From: Streptosporangium subroseum
GTDB taxonomy: Bacteria; Actinomycetota; Actinomycetes; Streptosporangiales; Streptosporangiaceae
Direction of reading: 5' to 3'
DNA: 64,000 nucleotides
Assembly: GCF_900188345.1 (NCBI RefSeq)
Contig: NZ_FZOD01000016.1
Coordinates: 62,001-126,000 of the forward strand
In this document: positions 8,803 through 16,696 of the stretch, piece after piece
Layout of the letters: every line of letters starts with the position of its first letter
Position numbering within the stretch: the stretch's first letter is position 1
Notes under the pieces: generated by a model
What the model was told of the DNA's origin: nothing
The model's input: the letters and a program-made list of their open reading frames with translations, nothing else
Database searches by the model: none
Translations under genes and position numbers: made by a program

Positions 8803-11340
8803 ATGGGTGACCTGCACCCTCTGCTGCCCGAGGATCCGGAGCGCATCGGCGTCCACCTCCTGGTCGGCCGGCTCCTCGAGGATCCCGCCCAGGCCGTCTA
8901 TCTGGGACACCTGCCCGACGAGGACACCCTTCGCGTGATCCGCGTGCTGGAACCACGCCCGGACGCCGACCCTCAGGCACGCGAACGGATCACCAACGAG
9001 CTGCACGCCGCCGGCCGCGTGTCCGGGGCGCACACCGCCCGGCTGCTGGAGGTCGGCTGGTCCGACGACTCCCCCTACCTGGTCCGCGAGCACGTCGAGG
9101 GCCGTTCGCTACGCGAGACGGTGGCCGCCGACGGACCTCTCGGCGGAGACGCCCTGGAACGGCTCGCGGTCGGCATGCTCACCGCGCTCACCGCCGTACA
9201 CCTGTCCGGTCTTGTCCACGGCGGGCTCACCCCCGACACCGTGCTCCTCGGCCCCGACGGTCCTCGCGTCTGCGACATCGGCCTCGGCGACGCCGCCGGC
9301 TCCGATCCCGGATTCCGGGCCCCCGAGCACGTCCGCCCGGGGGCCGCGTCCGGCGGCGACGCCGCGCGGATCCCGGGGACCGGCCCCGGCCGGGAACCGG
9401 TCCCGGCCCCGGCCGCTGTGCCCGGAAGGCCCGCGGACCTCTTCGCCTGGGCCGCGACCGTCGTCTACGCGGCCACCGGGCAGCCGCCCTTCGTCGAATG
9501 GCCCGAGACGCCGCCGGAGGGCCCGGCGGACCTGACGAGCATTCCGCCCGTGCTCCGCTCCCTCGTCGTCACCTGCCTGGACGGGCGTCCGGAAGCCCGT
9601 CCCGACACCAGGGCGGCCATGCTGCGACTGCTCGGTGAGCAGCCCGCGGAACAGGCCCCACCGGTCCTGGCGTTCCCCAGCCTCCCCGCCGTCCCCCGCC
9701 TCCCCGGCGTTCCCGGTGCGAACGCCCCCACCGCCCTCGGTGCTCCCGGCGCTCTCCGCCTCCCTGGTATTCCCGGAGCAGATGCCCCCACCGCCCTCGA
9801 CGCTCCTGGCGCGAACGCTCCCGCCGTTCCCGGCGTTTCCGGCGCGAACGCTCCTGTAGTTCCCGGTACAGACACGCCCGGCGTTTCCGTGGTCCCCGAA
9901 GTTCCGGGTACGAACGCTCCCGCCATTCCCGGCGTTCCCGGCGCGAACGCCCCCGCCGTCCCCGACGATCCGGGTTCTCCTGGCACTCCGAGCGTTCCCG
10001 GCGCGAAGGCTCCCGGAGCTCCGGGTACGAACATGCCTGCCGCCCTCAACGTTCCCGGCACGAACGCCCCCGGCGTTCCTGGCACGAACGCTCCCGGCGT
10101 TCCCGGTGCCGCCGGAATCCCTGGCGTTCTCGGGGCCCCCGGAGTCCTCGATGTTCCCGGTGCTTTCGAGGCGAACGCCCCCGGTGCCCCCGGCGTTCAC
10201 GCCGGACCGCTCAACGGGGCCCTGTCCCCGGCGGTGGCGCCGCCACCGGCACCACCGGCACCACCGGCGCCACCGGCGCCACCGGCGCCACCGCTCTGGG
10301 GCACACCGCCCCTACCGGGAAGTCCGCCTCCGAAGAGCGGTGCTGTGATCGCCGACTCCGTCAAGGAGCAGCGGAACGGCAATGGTTTCCCTCTCATGCT
10401 GGTGGCCGGGGTCGGCGTGGTCGCCCTGCTGTCCGGACTCGGGCTGTGGGCCGCCGGAAGCTACACCTCCCTCGGCAACGCGGAACGGGTCGCCGCCGAC
10501 GGAAAGGTCTCGTCGGCACCGGCGAGCCAGTGGCCGGGTCAGGACACCACGGACGACCCGGCGAACCGGGTGACCGTACCCTGGGGCACGACTCCGACGC
10601 CGCAGGCGGGAGACGTCGGGCCGTTGCAGCTGTCCACCGATGTCCCCACTCTCCCGGCGATGAACCCGGTCACCCCACCGGTCCTGATGCCGACGCTCCC
10701 GCCGCCCGCCGTACCGACCGCGCCCCGGACGACGGGGAAGGCCAAGGGGACGGCAAAGCCGGTCGCCAAGCCGCCGGTCGCCAAGCCGACGGCCACGAAG
10801 CCGACGGCCAAACCGCCCGTCGCCAGACCGACCACGGCCAAGCCGACCACGGCCGCCCCGAAGCCGACCACCAAACCGTCGGCCACCAAGCCGCCGACCG
10901 CGAAGCCCACGACCGCGAAGCCCACACCTGCGAAAACGACGGCGCCGCCCGCCGCCAAACCCTCCGCGGCCAAACCGACCACGGCCGCTCCGAAGCCGAC
11001 GACGGCGCCGCCGCGCTCCAATCCCTACAGCCCGCAGCAGGCATGCGGAGCGGGTTTCTCCGTGCAGCAGAGCGCCTCGTTCCCCGGGGGGACGGTCTAC
11101 CAGCTCTACAACGCCTCCACCGGCAACAACTGCGCGGTCGCGATGAAGAGCGCCGACGTCGGCAAGGCGACGCAGGTCTGGGCCACCCTGGAAGTCCAGG
11201 GGGGCGGCTCCAACACCGACCGGGGCAACTTCGACTACTACGCGGGCCCGGTCATCCTTCCCGGCAAGGGCAAGTGCGTGCGCGTCTCCGGCGGCGGTCC
11301 CGGCGGCCAGAACGGCACCCAATGGGCCAACTGCGGATGA
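8803..11340 (+). CDS. Membrane pseudokinase with collagen-like linker and secreted 4-Cys domain (paralogue 1)
   Basis: 845 residues. Residues ~12-285 follow a Ser/Thr kinase fold without catalysis. The glycine loop is absent, the beta-3 Lys is Arg47 (VIRVL), HRDLKPxN is replaced by HGGLTPDT (139-146), and DFG is DIG (158-160). APE survives in FRAPEHV. A Gly/Pro/Asn/Ala linker (about 295-475) and a PPA tract precede one membrane helix (about 530-552). Outside lie Lys/Pro/Thr repeats (AKPTAKPP) and a final ~105-residue domain with four Cys (QQACG, NNCAV, GKCVR, WANCG). The start has GGAAGGAA eight bases upstream. It is followed by the mycosin and a second paralogue, suggesting a T7SS sensor or scaffold role (inference). 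Confidence 0.85.
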   Translation: MGDLHPLLPEDPERIGVHLLVGRLLEDPAQAVYLGHLPDEDTLRVIRVLEPRPDADPQARERITNELHAAGRVSGAHTARLLEVGWSDDSPYLVREHVEGRSLRETVAADGPLGGDALERLAVGMLTALTAVHLSGLVHGGLTPDTVLLGPDGPRVCDIGLGDAAGSDPGFRAPEHVRPGAASGGDAARIPGTGPGREPVPAPAAVPGRPADLFAWAATVVYAATGQPPFVEWPETPPEGPADLTSIPPVLRSLVVTCLDGRPEARPDTRAAMLRLLGEQPAEQAPPVLAFPSLPAVPRLPGVPGANAPTALGAPGALRLPGIPGADAPTALDAPGANAPAVPGVSGANAPVVPGTDTPGVSVVPEVPGTNAPAIPGVPGANAPAVPDDPGSPGTPSVPGAKAPGAPGTNMPAALNVPGTNAPGVPGTNAPGVPGAAGIPGVLGAPGVLDVPGAFEANAPGAPGVHAGPLNGALSPAVAPPPAPPAPPAPPAPPAPPLWGTPPLPGSPPPKSGAVIADSVKEQRNGNGFPLMLVAGVGVVALLSGLGLWAAGSYTSLGNAERVAADGKVSSAPASQWPGQDTTDDPANRVTVPWGTTPTPQAGDVGPLQLSTDVPTLPAMNPVTPPVLMPTLPPPAVPTAPRTTGKAKGTAKPVAKPPVAKPTATKPTAKPPVARPTTAKPTTAAPKPTTKPSATKPPTAKPTTAKPTPAKTTAPPAAKPSAAKPTTAAPKPTTAPPRSNPYSPQQACGAGFSVQQSASFPGGTVYQLYNASTGNNCAVAMKSADVGKATQVWATLEVQGGGSNTDRGNFDYYAGPVILPGKGKCVRVSGGGPGGQNGTQWANCG
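9697..10305 (+). repeat. Collagen-like GVPGxNAP repeat tract inside pseudokinase 1
   Basis: About 600 bases encoding degenerate 7-8-residue units of the type VPGANAP/GVPGTNAP, ending in a run of CCACCGGCA-type triplet repeats (APPAPPAPP, about 10240-10300). The second pseudokinase has almost none of this, so the linker has expanded in one paralogue only. The repeat also keeps the antisense frames open, producing long spurious reading frames. Confidence 0.8.
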
Positions 11341-11504
11341 CCCCCGCGGCTGACACAGCGAACACAGCGCGAGAAGACGACCATGATGCCGTTCTCCCCC
11401 TCCGTGACCGTGAGGCCGACCGGATGCCCGCCGGGCTCCGGGATCGGACGGACCGGGCGGAGGAGCGGGATGCCGTCTGACATCCGCCCGTTCCGGGAGT
11501 TTCG

Positions 11505-12662
11505 ATGATCGGCTGGAAGCTCGCCGCGGGAGTGCTCGCGCTGACGATCGCGGCTCCTCCCGTCGCGGCGGCTGGAGAGGCAGCGGGAGGGACAGCCGAC
11601 TGCTCTCCGCCTCGCGGGACGGCGACCATCGGGGAGTCCTGGGCCCAGCGGCGGCTCAACCTGCCCGAGGTGTGGCAGCTGACCAGGGGGGCGGGAGTGA
11701 CCGTCGCGATCGTCGACAGCGGCCTGGACACCGGGCACCCTCAGCTGAAGCGGGGCATCGCGGAGGACGTCACCGGGACCGGGGCGCGTGACTGCTTCGG
11801 CCACGGCACGGAGGTGGCGGGCATCGTCGCCGCGGTCCCGGTGAGGGGAGTCCCCTTCACTGGGGTCGCGCCGGAGGTGAAGCTGATCTCCGTCAAACAC
11901 ACCAACGACGAACGAGGGCAGGTCGGCATGCTGGCCCAGGCCATCGTGAAGGCCGTACAGCTCGGCGCCGACGTGATCAACGTCTCGGTCCAGGCCAGCG
12001 ACCAGCCCGACCTGCGCAACGCGGTCGCCTACGCGCTGGCCAAGAACGTGGTGGTGGTCGCCGCGGCCGGCAACGTCAACAAGGATGACGGCTCCCCCGT
12101 GGCCGCCTATCCGGCCACCTATCCGGGGGTCCTGTCCGTCGGCTCCGCCGGTCCCGACGGGAGGAGGGCCGACTCCTCGAACCCGATCACACCCATCGCC
12201 GTGATGGCGCCCGGCACGGGAATCACGAGTACGTTGCCCGGCCAGGTGTACAAGGAGGACCTGGAGGGCACCAGCTTCGCCGCGGCGTACGTGACCGGGG
12301 TCGTCGCGCTGGTCCGCGCCCGCTATCCGGAGCTGACCAATGAGGAGGTGGGACGGCGCATCACGCTGACCGCCGACGGCGGGTCCGGGACCGGGACCGG
12401 CGCGGGAATGGTCAACCCGCTGCTGGCCGTGTCGGCGATCCTCCCCTCGGAGACGGTGGCGCTCGCACCGCAGGAGCCCGCCCCGCTCGCGCCCGACGCG
12501 ATACGGCCCGCACCGGAGGAGGACGCCCGGAGCGTCTCGATCGCGACCCGGGTCGCCCTGTTCTCCCTCGCCGCGGCCGTTCTGATCACGCTGGGCAGCA
12601 TCACGATCCCGTTGGGGCGCCGCCGTGGATGGCGAGCCGGCCCGATGGAGAACGGGTCGTGA
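11505..12662 (+). CDS. mycP: Type VII secretion serine protease (mycosin)
   Basis: A 385-residue subtilisin-like (S8) protease. An N-terminal signal segment (residues 1-23) precedes the catalytic domain with Asp71 (VAIVDSGLD), His100 (CFGHGTEVAG) and Ser257 (LEGTSFAAAYVTG), and the oxyanion Asn in AAAGNVN. Cysteines in ADCSPP and RDCFGHG fit the disulfide pair typical of mycosins. A Pro-rich spacer leads to a C-terminal membrane helix (about 345-368) and a basic tail. Mycosins stay on the outer face of the membrane and stabilise the ESX complex. The gene lies between two pseudokinases. Confidence 0.93.
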   Translation: MIGWKLAAGVLALTIAAPPVAAAGEAAGGTADCSPPRGTATIGESWAQRRLNLPEVWQLTRGAGVTVAIVDSGLDTGHPQLKRGIAEDVTGTGARDCFGHGTEVAGIVAAVPVRGVPFTGVAPEVKLISVKHTNDERGQVGMLAQAIVKAVQLGADVINVSVQASDQPDLRNAVAYALAKNVVVVAAAGNVNKDDGSPVAAYPATYPGVLSVGSAGPDGRRADSSNPITPIAVMAPGTGITSTLPGQVYKEDLEGTSFAAAYVTGVVALVRARYPELTNEEVGRRITLTADGGSGTGTGAGMVNPLLAVSAILPSETVALAPQEPAPLAPDAIRPAPEEDARSVSIATRVALFSLAAAVLITLGSITIPLGRRRGWRAGPMENGS

Positions 12663-12689
12663 AAAGGATCCCGGGACCGGCGAACCACG

Positions 12690-12765
12690 GGGTCGACATT
12701 TATCTCAGCAGCCCCATTTCACACTATTTATAAACTTTATGAGCATTTAAGTTGAAAGGAATTAG
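12690..12765 (+). promoter_or_regulatory. AT-rich leader/promoter region of pseudokinase 2
   Basis: An AT-rich stretch (about 12698-12760: TTTATCTC, then CACTATTTATAAACTTTATG) stands out in very GC-rich DNA directly before the second pseudokinase. TATTTA and TATAAA are -10-like, but no -35 at good spacing is convincing. It suggests that pseudokinase 2 has its own promoter instead of relying on read-through from mycP. Confidence 0.4.
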
Positions 12766-14631
12766 ATGGGGGATTTAGGAGCTTTACTGCCTGAAGATCC
12801 GGAACGCATAGGCGTTCACATTCTTGTCGGGCGTCTCGGCCAGGATCCCCTGCAGACCGTGTATCTGGGCCACCTGCCCGACGACGACACCCTGCGCGTG
12901 ATCCGCGTGCTCGCTCCCCGCCCGGAGGCCGACCCGCAGGCGCGCGAACAGATCACCAACGGGCTGTACGCCGCCAAACGCGTCTCCGGCGCGCACACCG
13001 TCAAGCTGATCGAAGCCGGCTGGATCGACGACTCTCCCTACATCGTCCGCGAACACGTCCAGGGCCGCTCCCTACGCGAGACGGTGACCGCCGACGGCCC
13101 CCTGACCGGCGACGCGCTGGAACGACTCGCCATCGGCACCCTCACCGCGCTGACCGCGATCCACCTGTCCGGCCTCACCCACGGCGCCCTCACCCCCGAC
13201 ACCGTGCTCTTCGGCCCCGACGGACTCCGCGTCTGCGACATCGGCCTCGGCGCCACCGACCCCGAACCCGACTACCGGGCCCCCGAACTTCTCCGCGTAG
13301 AGGCGAACCCCCACCCAGGACGGCCCGCCGACCTCTTCTCCTGGGCCGCGACCGTCGTCTACGCCGCCACCGGCCGGCCCCCCTTCGGCGGAGACCCCGG
13401 CAAGGTCCTCCACAACCCGGCCAACCTCATCGGCCTTCCTCCCGGGCTCGCCCCCCTGCTCACCGCGTGCCTCGACAAACATCCCTACGAACGGCCGGAC
13501 ACCAGAGCCGCCATGCTCCGCCTGCTCGGCGAGGAACCGGCGATCCGGATCACCGGGGACGGCACGTGGCAGGGCGAGGCGTCGCCGGCCGTACCGCAGT
13601 CGGGCGTCACGGTTCCGCAGCCGGTGGCGCCGTCCGGCTGGGGTGCGCCACCGCTCCCACGGGAAGCGGCTCCCGCCTCGCAGGCGCCGGTCGTGCTGCA
13701 GGCGAAGGCCGAGTCCGGGGATCGGCCGAAGAGCGGTGGCTTCCCCATCCTGCTGACCGCCTGTGTCGGCGTGGTCGCCCTGCTGTCCGGACTCGGCCTG
13801 TGGGCCGCCGGAAGTTACGCCTCCCTCGGCAACGTGGGGCAGGCGGCCGCCGAGGGGAAGGTTCCCCACGCGGTCCTGGGACTGGCCGACCAGTCCGGGC
13901 AGGGCATCGGAGGGGACTCGGCGGACACCGGCAAGGTGACCGTGCCCTGGGACACCACACCCGACGTGCGGGTCCCGGACGTCGAGCCGCCCAAGCTGAG
14001 CACCCAGGTCCCGACGATCGCACCGCCGACTCCGTTGACGCCCCTGCTCGTCACCCCTCCCCCGACGATCACCTCGCCGACCGCCGTCCCGACACCCGCG
14101 CCGGTGGCCACCGGCGCGTCGTCCACCCCGGCCCCGACGGTGACGGTGACGGCGACTCCGACGGTCGAACCGACCTCGGCTCCGGCGACCACGCCCGCGC
14201 CGAGCGAATCGCAGGCGCCGAGCGAGTCCTCCACGCCGGCCACGAGCGTGACCCCGACGCCCGCTCCGCCGGCCGACGAGCCGTCACCGGAGCCGCCCGC
14301 CTCCCGCCCCAACCCCTACACCCCTCAGCAGGTCTGCGGAACCGGCTACTTCATGCAACGGTCCGTCCCGTTCGCCGGCGGGACCGTCTACCAGTTCTAC
14401 AGCGCCTCCACCGGCTCCAACTGCGTGGTCACCATGAAAGACACCGACGTGGGCACCGCCACCTCGATCTGGGCCACCCTCGAGGTCCAGGGCGGAGAGA
14501 GCGAGACCGATCGGGGCGACTACGAGTACTACGCGGGCCCGGTCTTCCTTCCCGCCAGAGGCAAGTGCGTCCGCTTCACCGGCGGCGGACCCGGCGGCAG
14601 CGGCGGGGCCGACTGGGACAACTGCGGATGA
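12766..14631 (+). CDS. Membrane pseudokinase with secreted 4-Cys domain (paralogue 2)
   Basis: A 621-residue paralogue of the protein at 8803. It has the same kinase-like region (about 12-265) with Arg47 for Lys, HGALTPDT at 139-146 and DIG at 158-160, so catalysis is not expected. The cytoplasmic linker is short (about 265-320). One membrane helix (about 326-347, GVVALLSGLGLWAAG) is nearly identical to paralogue 1. The outer part is Thr/Pro/Ser-rich (about 380-512), not Lys/Pro-rich, and leads into the shared C-terminal domain (516-621) with four Cys. GAAAGGAA lies about eight bases before the ATG. It ends at a strong terminator hairpin. Confidence 0.85.
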   Translation: MGDLGALLPEDPERIGVHILVGRLGQDPLQTVYLGHLPDDDTLRVIRVLAPRPEADPQAREQITNGLYAAKRVSGAHTVKLIEAGWIDDSPYIVREHVQGRSLRETVTADGPLTGDALERLAIGTLTALTAIHLSGLTHGALTPDTVLFGPDGLRVCDIGLGATDPEPDYRAPELLRVEANPHPGRPADLFSWAATVVYAATGRPPFGGDPGKVLHNPANLIGLPPGLAPLLTACLDKHPYERPDTRAAMLRLLGEEPAIRITGDGTWQGEASPAVPQSGVTVPQPVAPSGWGAPPLPREAAPASQAPVVLQAKAESGDRPKSGGFPILLTACVGVVALLSGLGLWAAGSYASLGNVGQAAAEGKVPHAVLGLADQSGQGIGGDSADTGKVTVPWDTTPDVRVPDVEPPKLSTQVPTIAPPTPLTPLLVTPPPTITSPTAVPTPAPVATGASSTPAPTVTVTATPTVEPTSAPATTPAPSESQAPSESSTPATSVTPTPAPPADEPSPEPPASRPNPYTPQQVCGTGYFMQRSVPFAGGTVYQFYSASTGSNCVVTMKDTDVGTATSIWATLEVQGGESETDRGDYEYYAGPVFLPARGKCVRFTGGGPGGSGGADWDNCG

Positions 14632-14675
14632 CGTCTCCGGAAGGCGTCCGAACCCCCGGCCGCCTTCCGGAGACG
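14632..14675 (+). terminator. 15-bp stem terminator after pseudokinase 2
   Basis: Starting at the base after the TGA, CGTCTCCGGAAGGCG (14632-14646) pairs perfectly with CGCCTTCCGGAGACG (14661-14675) around a 14-base loop. It closes the pseudokinase/mycosin unit and faces the convergent YbaB-like operon. Confidence 0.8.
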
Positions 14676-14678
14676 CCG

Positions 14679-14882
14679 TTCCGGCTTCCGAACAAGCGAT
14701 CCTCCCCGGCGCCGCCCGGAAGAGAGGCACCGGTGACGGCCCGGAAAGACATGAGGTACAAGGCCGGACTTCCGGCCGCCTTCCGGCTTCCGAACGAGCG
14801 ATCCTCCCCGGCGCCGCCGGGAGGAGAAGCGCCGACGGCCCGGGAGGACATGGGGTACGGGGCCGGGCTCCGGACAGGAATC
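14679..14882. repeat. 102-bp tandem direct repeat, two copies
   Basis: Copy 1 begins TTCCGGCTTCCGAACAAGCG at 14679 and copy 2 TTCCGGCTTCCGAACGAGCG at 14781, followed in both by ATCCTCCCCGGCGCCGCC and later a GACATG-GGTAC segment. The 310-base gap it occupies (14632-14941) lies between convergent genes and shows no credible gene. The period is a multiple of three, which makes an antisense frame look repetitive. Confidence 0.75.
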
Positions 14883-14908
14883 CGGCACCGTACCCGACCG
14901 GCTCCGGC

Positions 14909-14959
14909 GCGTCCGGTCAGCCAGGTCTGGTCAGCGTCCGGTCAGTCGCGTCCGGTCAG
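14909..14959. repeat. GCGTCCGGTCAG repeated three times across a stop codon
   Basis: Exact 12-mers lie at 14909-14920, 14934-14945 and 14948-14959. On the minus strand they read CTGACCGGACGC. The rightmost copy is inside the YbaB-like CDS end (LTGRD), the middle one carries the stop codon, and the leftmost one is beyond it. Confidence 0.8.
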
Positions 14960-15361
14960 GTCGCGCAGGGAGCGGGCCAGATCCTCGCCGATCTCCTCGA
15001 AATGGCGGCGGGCGCTGTCCATGTCCAGGTTGACCGGCTGACCGCCCGTCGCCTCCCTGATCAGCTCCTCGTTCTGGCGCTGGGCGGCGTTCTGGGCGGC
15101 CAGGACCGCCTCGGTCGCCGCCTCGGCGATCGTCTGGGTGTCCAGGCGCGCGATGCGCGGGTCGAAGGTGATCTTCTGGATCCGGCCGGTGCCGTCCACC
15201 ACGGCCCGGGCCAGGCCGTCGGCGCCGAAGCCCTCCCCCGTGATGGCCGCCAGCTCGCCGTAGACGCCGCCGAGCCGGCTCAGCGCCTCCTCGCTCTGCC
15301 GTACGACCTCCTCCAGATCCTCCATGCTCTCCAGACGCAGGTCGTCAGGGTTGAAGTTCAT
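14942..15361 (-). CDS. YbaB/EbfC-like protein of the T7SS locus (copy A)
   Basis: 139 residues. An N-terminal helix (EDLEEVVRQSEEALSRL) precedes the YbaB-type core AVVDGTGRIQKITFDPRIAR and a second long helix rich in Ala/Gln. YbaB family proteins are small dimers usually called nucleoid-associated, and copies are common in actinobacterial ESX loci. The start codon overlaps the stop of the upstream membrane substrate-like gene (TGATG), so the products are probably made in ratio. A role as chaperone or adaptor for that partner is inference. Confidence 0.7.
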   Translation of the reverse strand: MNFNPDDLRLESMEDLEEVVRQSEEALSRLGGVYGELAAITGEGFGADGLARAVVDGTGRIQKITFDPRIARLDTQTIAEAATEAVLAAQNAAQRQNEELIREATGGQPVNLDMDSARRHFEEIGEDLARSLRDLTGRD

Positions 15362-16173
15362 CACTTGTATTTCTCCGGAAGTTCCTTCTTGGGGGAGAGC
15401 CACTCGAAGTTCCCGGACGGCGGGAGCTGAAGCGACTGCCCGGCTTTCGGGGGCGGCGGCGGCTGGAAGGCCGGCAGGCCGTCGATCTTGATTCTGGCCG
15501 CGGTGAAATCGACCTTCGCGAGGCCGGTGGGCTCCAGGTTGAACGACTGCATCCAGGCTTTGCCGGAAAAGTAGATCGACATGCTGCCGGCCCCCGCGGC
15601 GATGACTTTCCCGAGCATGGCCGTCGAGGATGCGATGATCTTGCTGGCCATGATGCCGAGCATCCGCAGGTTGAGCGCGGCCGACGACGCGTAGGGCGTC
15701 GCGAGCATCGCGGAGGCGATCGCGGCGAGGGTGAGGAGGGTCCCGGCGACCTTCGCGATCGCCAGCCAGTAGGCACGGTAGGAGTCGCCGAGTTCGTCCA
15801 CGATCCCGGCGATCGTCTTGATGTAGCCGCGCAGGCTCTCCAGCGCCTCCTGGTACCGCTGGACGGCGTCGTCGAACGCGTCGCGGTCGTCGGCGATCCA
15901 GCCTTCCTTGCCCTTGTTCAGCAGCATGGCCACGTAACTCTTGTTGGCGGTGTCCAGGCGCGAGTGGAGGGACTCCCAGTTGTTGTAGATGTCGGCCATC
16001 CCCGGCACGTTCGCGATCGCGGTCACCGCGATCGCCACACCGGCCCAGGCCGTGGGCGCCAGTCGCGCGCCCTTCTCCATGGTGCTGACGACCTTCGCCG
16101 AGTTGACGATCACGCCCCGCGCGCTCTTGGCCGCGGTCAGGGGGGTCGGCGGCTTACCCGCAGGTACCGGCAT
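15361..16173 (-). CDS. WXG-like membrane-associated T7SS substrate or component (270 aa)
   Basis: No named family recognised. A hydrophobic segment (about 40-60) is followed by a helical, charged region with IYNNWESLHSRLD and WIADDRDAFDDAVQRYQ, reminiscent of WXG/LXG hairpins, then two or three membrane segments (about 135-210) and a Pro-rich tail (FQPPPPPKAGQS, about 240-250). It lies 15 bases after a 100-residue WXG-like gene and overlaps a YbaB-like gene, as in other ESX substrate units. The gene at 18310 has the same size and layout and may be a divergent paralogue. Confidence 0.6.
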   Translation of the reverse strand: MPVPAGKPPTPLTAAKSARGVIVNSAKVVSTMEKGARLAPTAWAGVAIAVTAIANVPGMADIYNNWESLHSRLDTANKSYVAMLLNKGKEGWIADDRDAFDDAVQRYQEALESLRGYIKTIAGIVDELGDSYRAYWLAIAKVAGTLLTLAAIASAMLATPYASSAALNLRMLGIMASKIIASSTAMLGKVIAAGAGSMSIYFSGKAWMQSFNLEPTGLAKVDFTAARIKIDGLPAFQPPPPPKAGQSLQLPPSGNFEWLSPKKELPEKYK

Positions 16174-16188
16174 GTCAGATCTTCTGGA

Positions 16189-16491
16189 TCACTGGTAGAC
16201 GACGGTGCTGTTGATCTCGGCGGTCTGCCAGTTGCCCGCGGCCGTGTTCAGCGTGTCCTGCCAGGACTCCAGCACGTCCAGGGCCTGTGCCAGCTTCTCC
16301 CTGACGTCCTTCTGCACACCGCGGTAGTGCAACCCGATGGCCAGCTCCCCGACGGCGCCCCAGCCGACGCCGCCCAGCTCGGTGCTGTCCACCAGCGCCC
16401 TCAGCTCCCTGATCTGCGGAACGACGTCGTCGCCGATCTCGGTGCCGATCCCCTTGATCGTCTTCGACGTGACGTACTTGTCCTGGGTCAT
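16189..16491 (-). CDS. WXG100-like small protein (100 aa)
   Basis: Exactly 100 residues from the ATG at 16491, which has GGAG spaced five bases upstream; a GTG at 16497 would leave no room for the Shine-Dalgarno. Two helices are separated by a Gly-rich turn (LGGVGWGAVGE). The second helix contains VLESWQDTLNTAAGNW, which matches VLESWKEALSKVAEN in the protein at 19151. Probably a secreted helical-hairpin substrate or partner of the downstream membrane protein. Confidence 0.65.
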   Translation of the reverse strand: MTQDKYVTSKTIKGIGTEIGDDVVPQIRELRALVDSTELGGVGWGAVGELAIGLHYRGVQKDVREKLAQALDVLESWQDTLNTAAGNWQTAEINSTVVYQ

Positions 16492-16696
16492 GCGCACTCC
16501 ATGATCGACGACTTTTCCGTGATATCTCCTATCACCTCGCCCAGGCCGCTCACGCGCGCGTTCGGCCTGTTCCGCAGGCCTTCAATGATCGGAAACGTCG
16601 TGGACGACCGCCGTTCACCCTTCGCCCCGGTGAGACCGTTCCATGATCATGCTTCTATGCTGTGGGCTACCGCGCACCCGGCGAGGCGGAGGTGGG

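Noticed and set aside
9109..10200. A 363-codon antisense frame within pseudokinase 1, reading Gly/Asn/Val repeats
   Set aside because: It is the complement of the collagen-like repeat and has no ribosome-binding site or family.
14576..14851. Possible small antisense gene with 34-residue repeats
   Set aside because: It only reflects the 102-bp tandem repeat (period divisible by three) and has no start signal or similarity.
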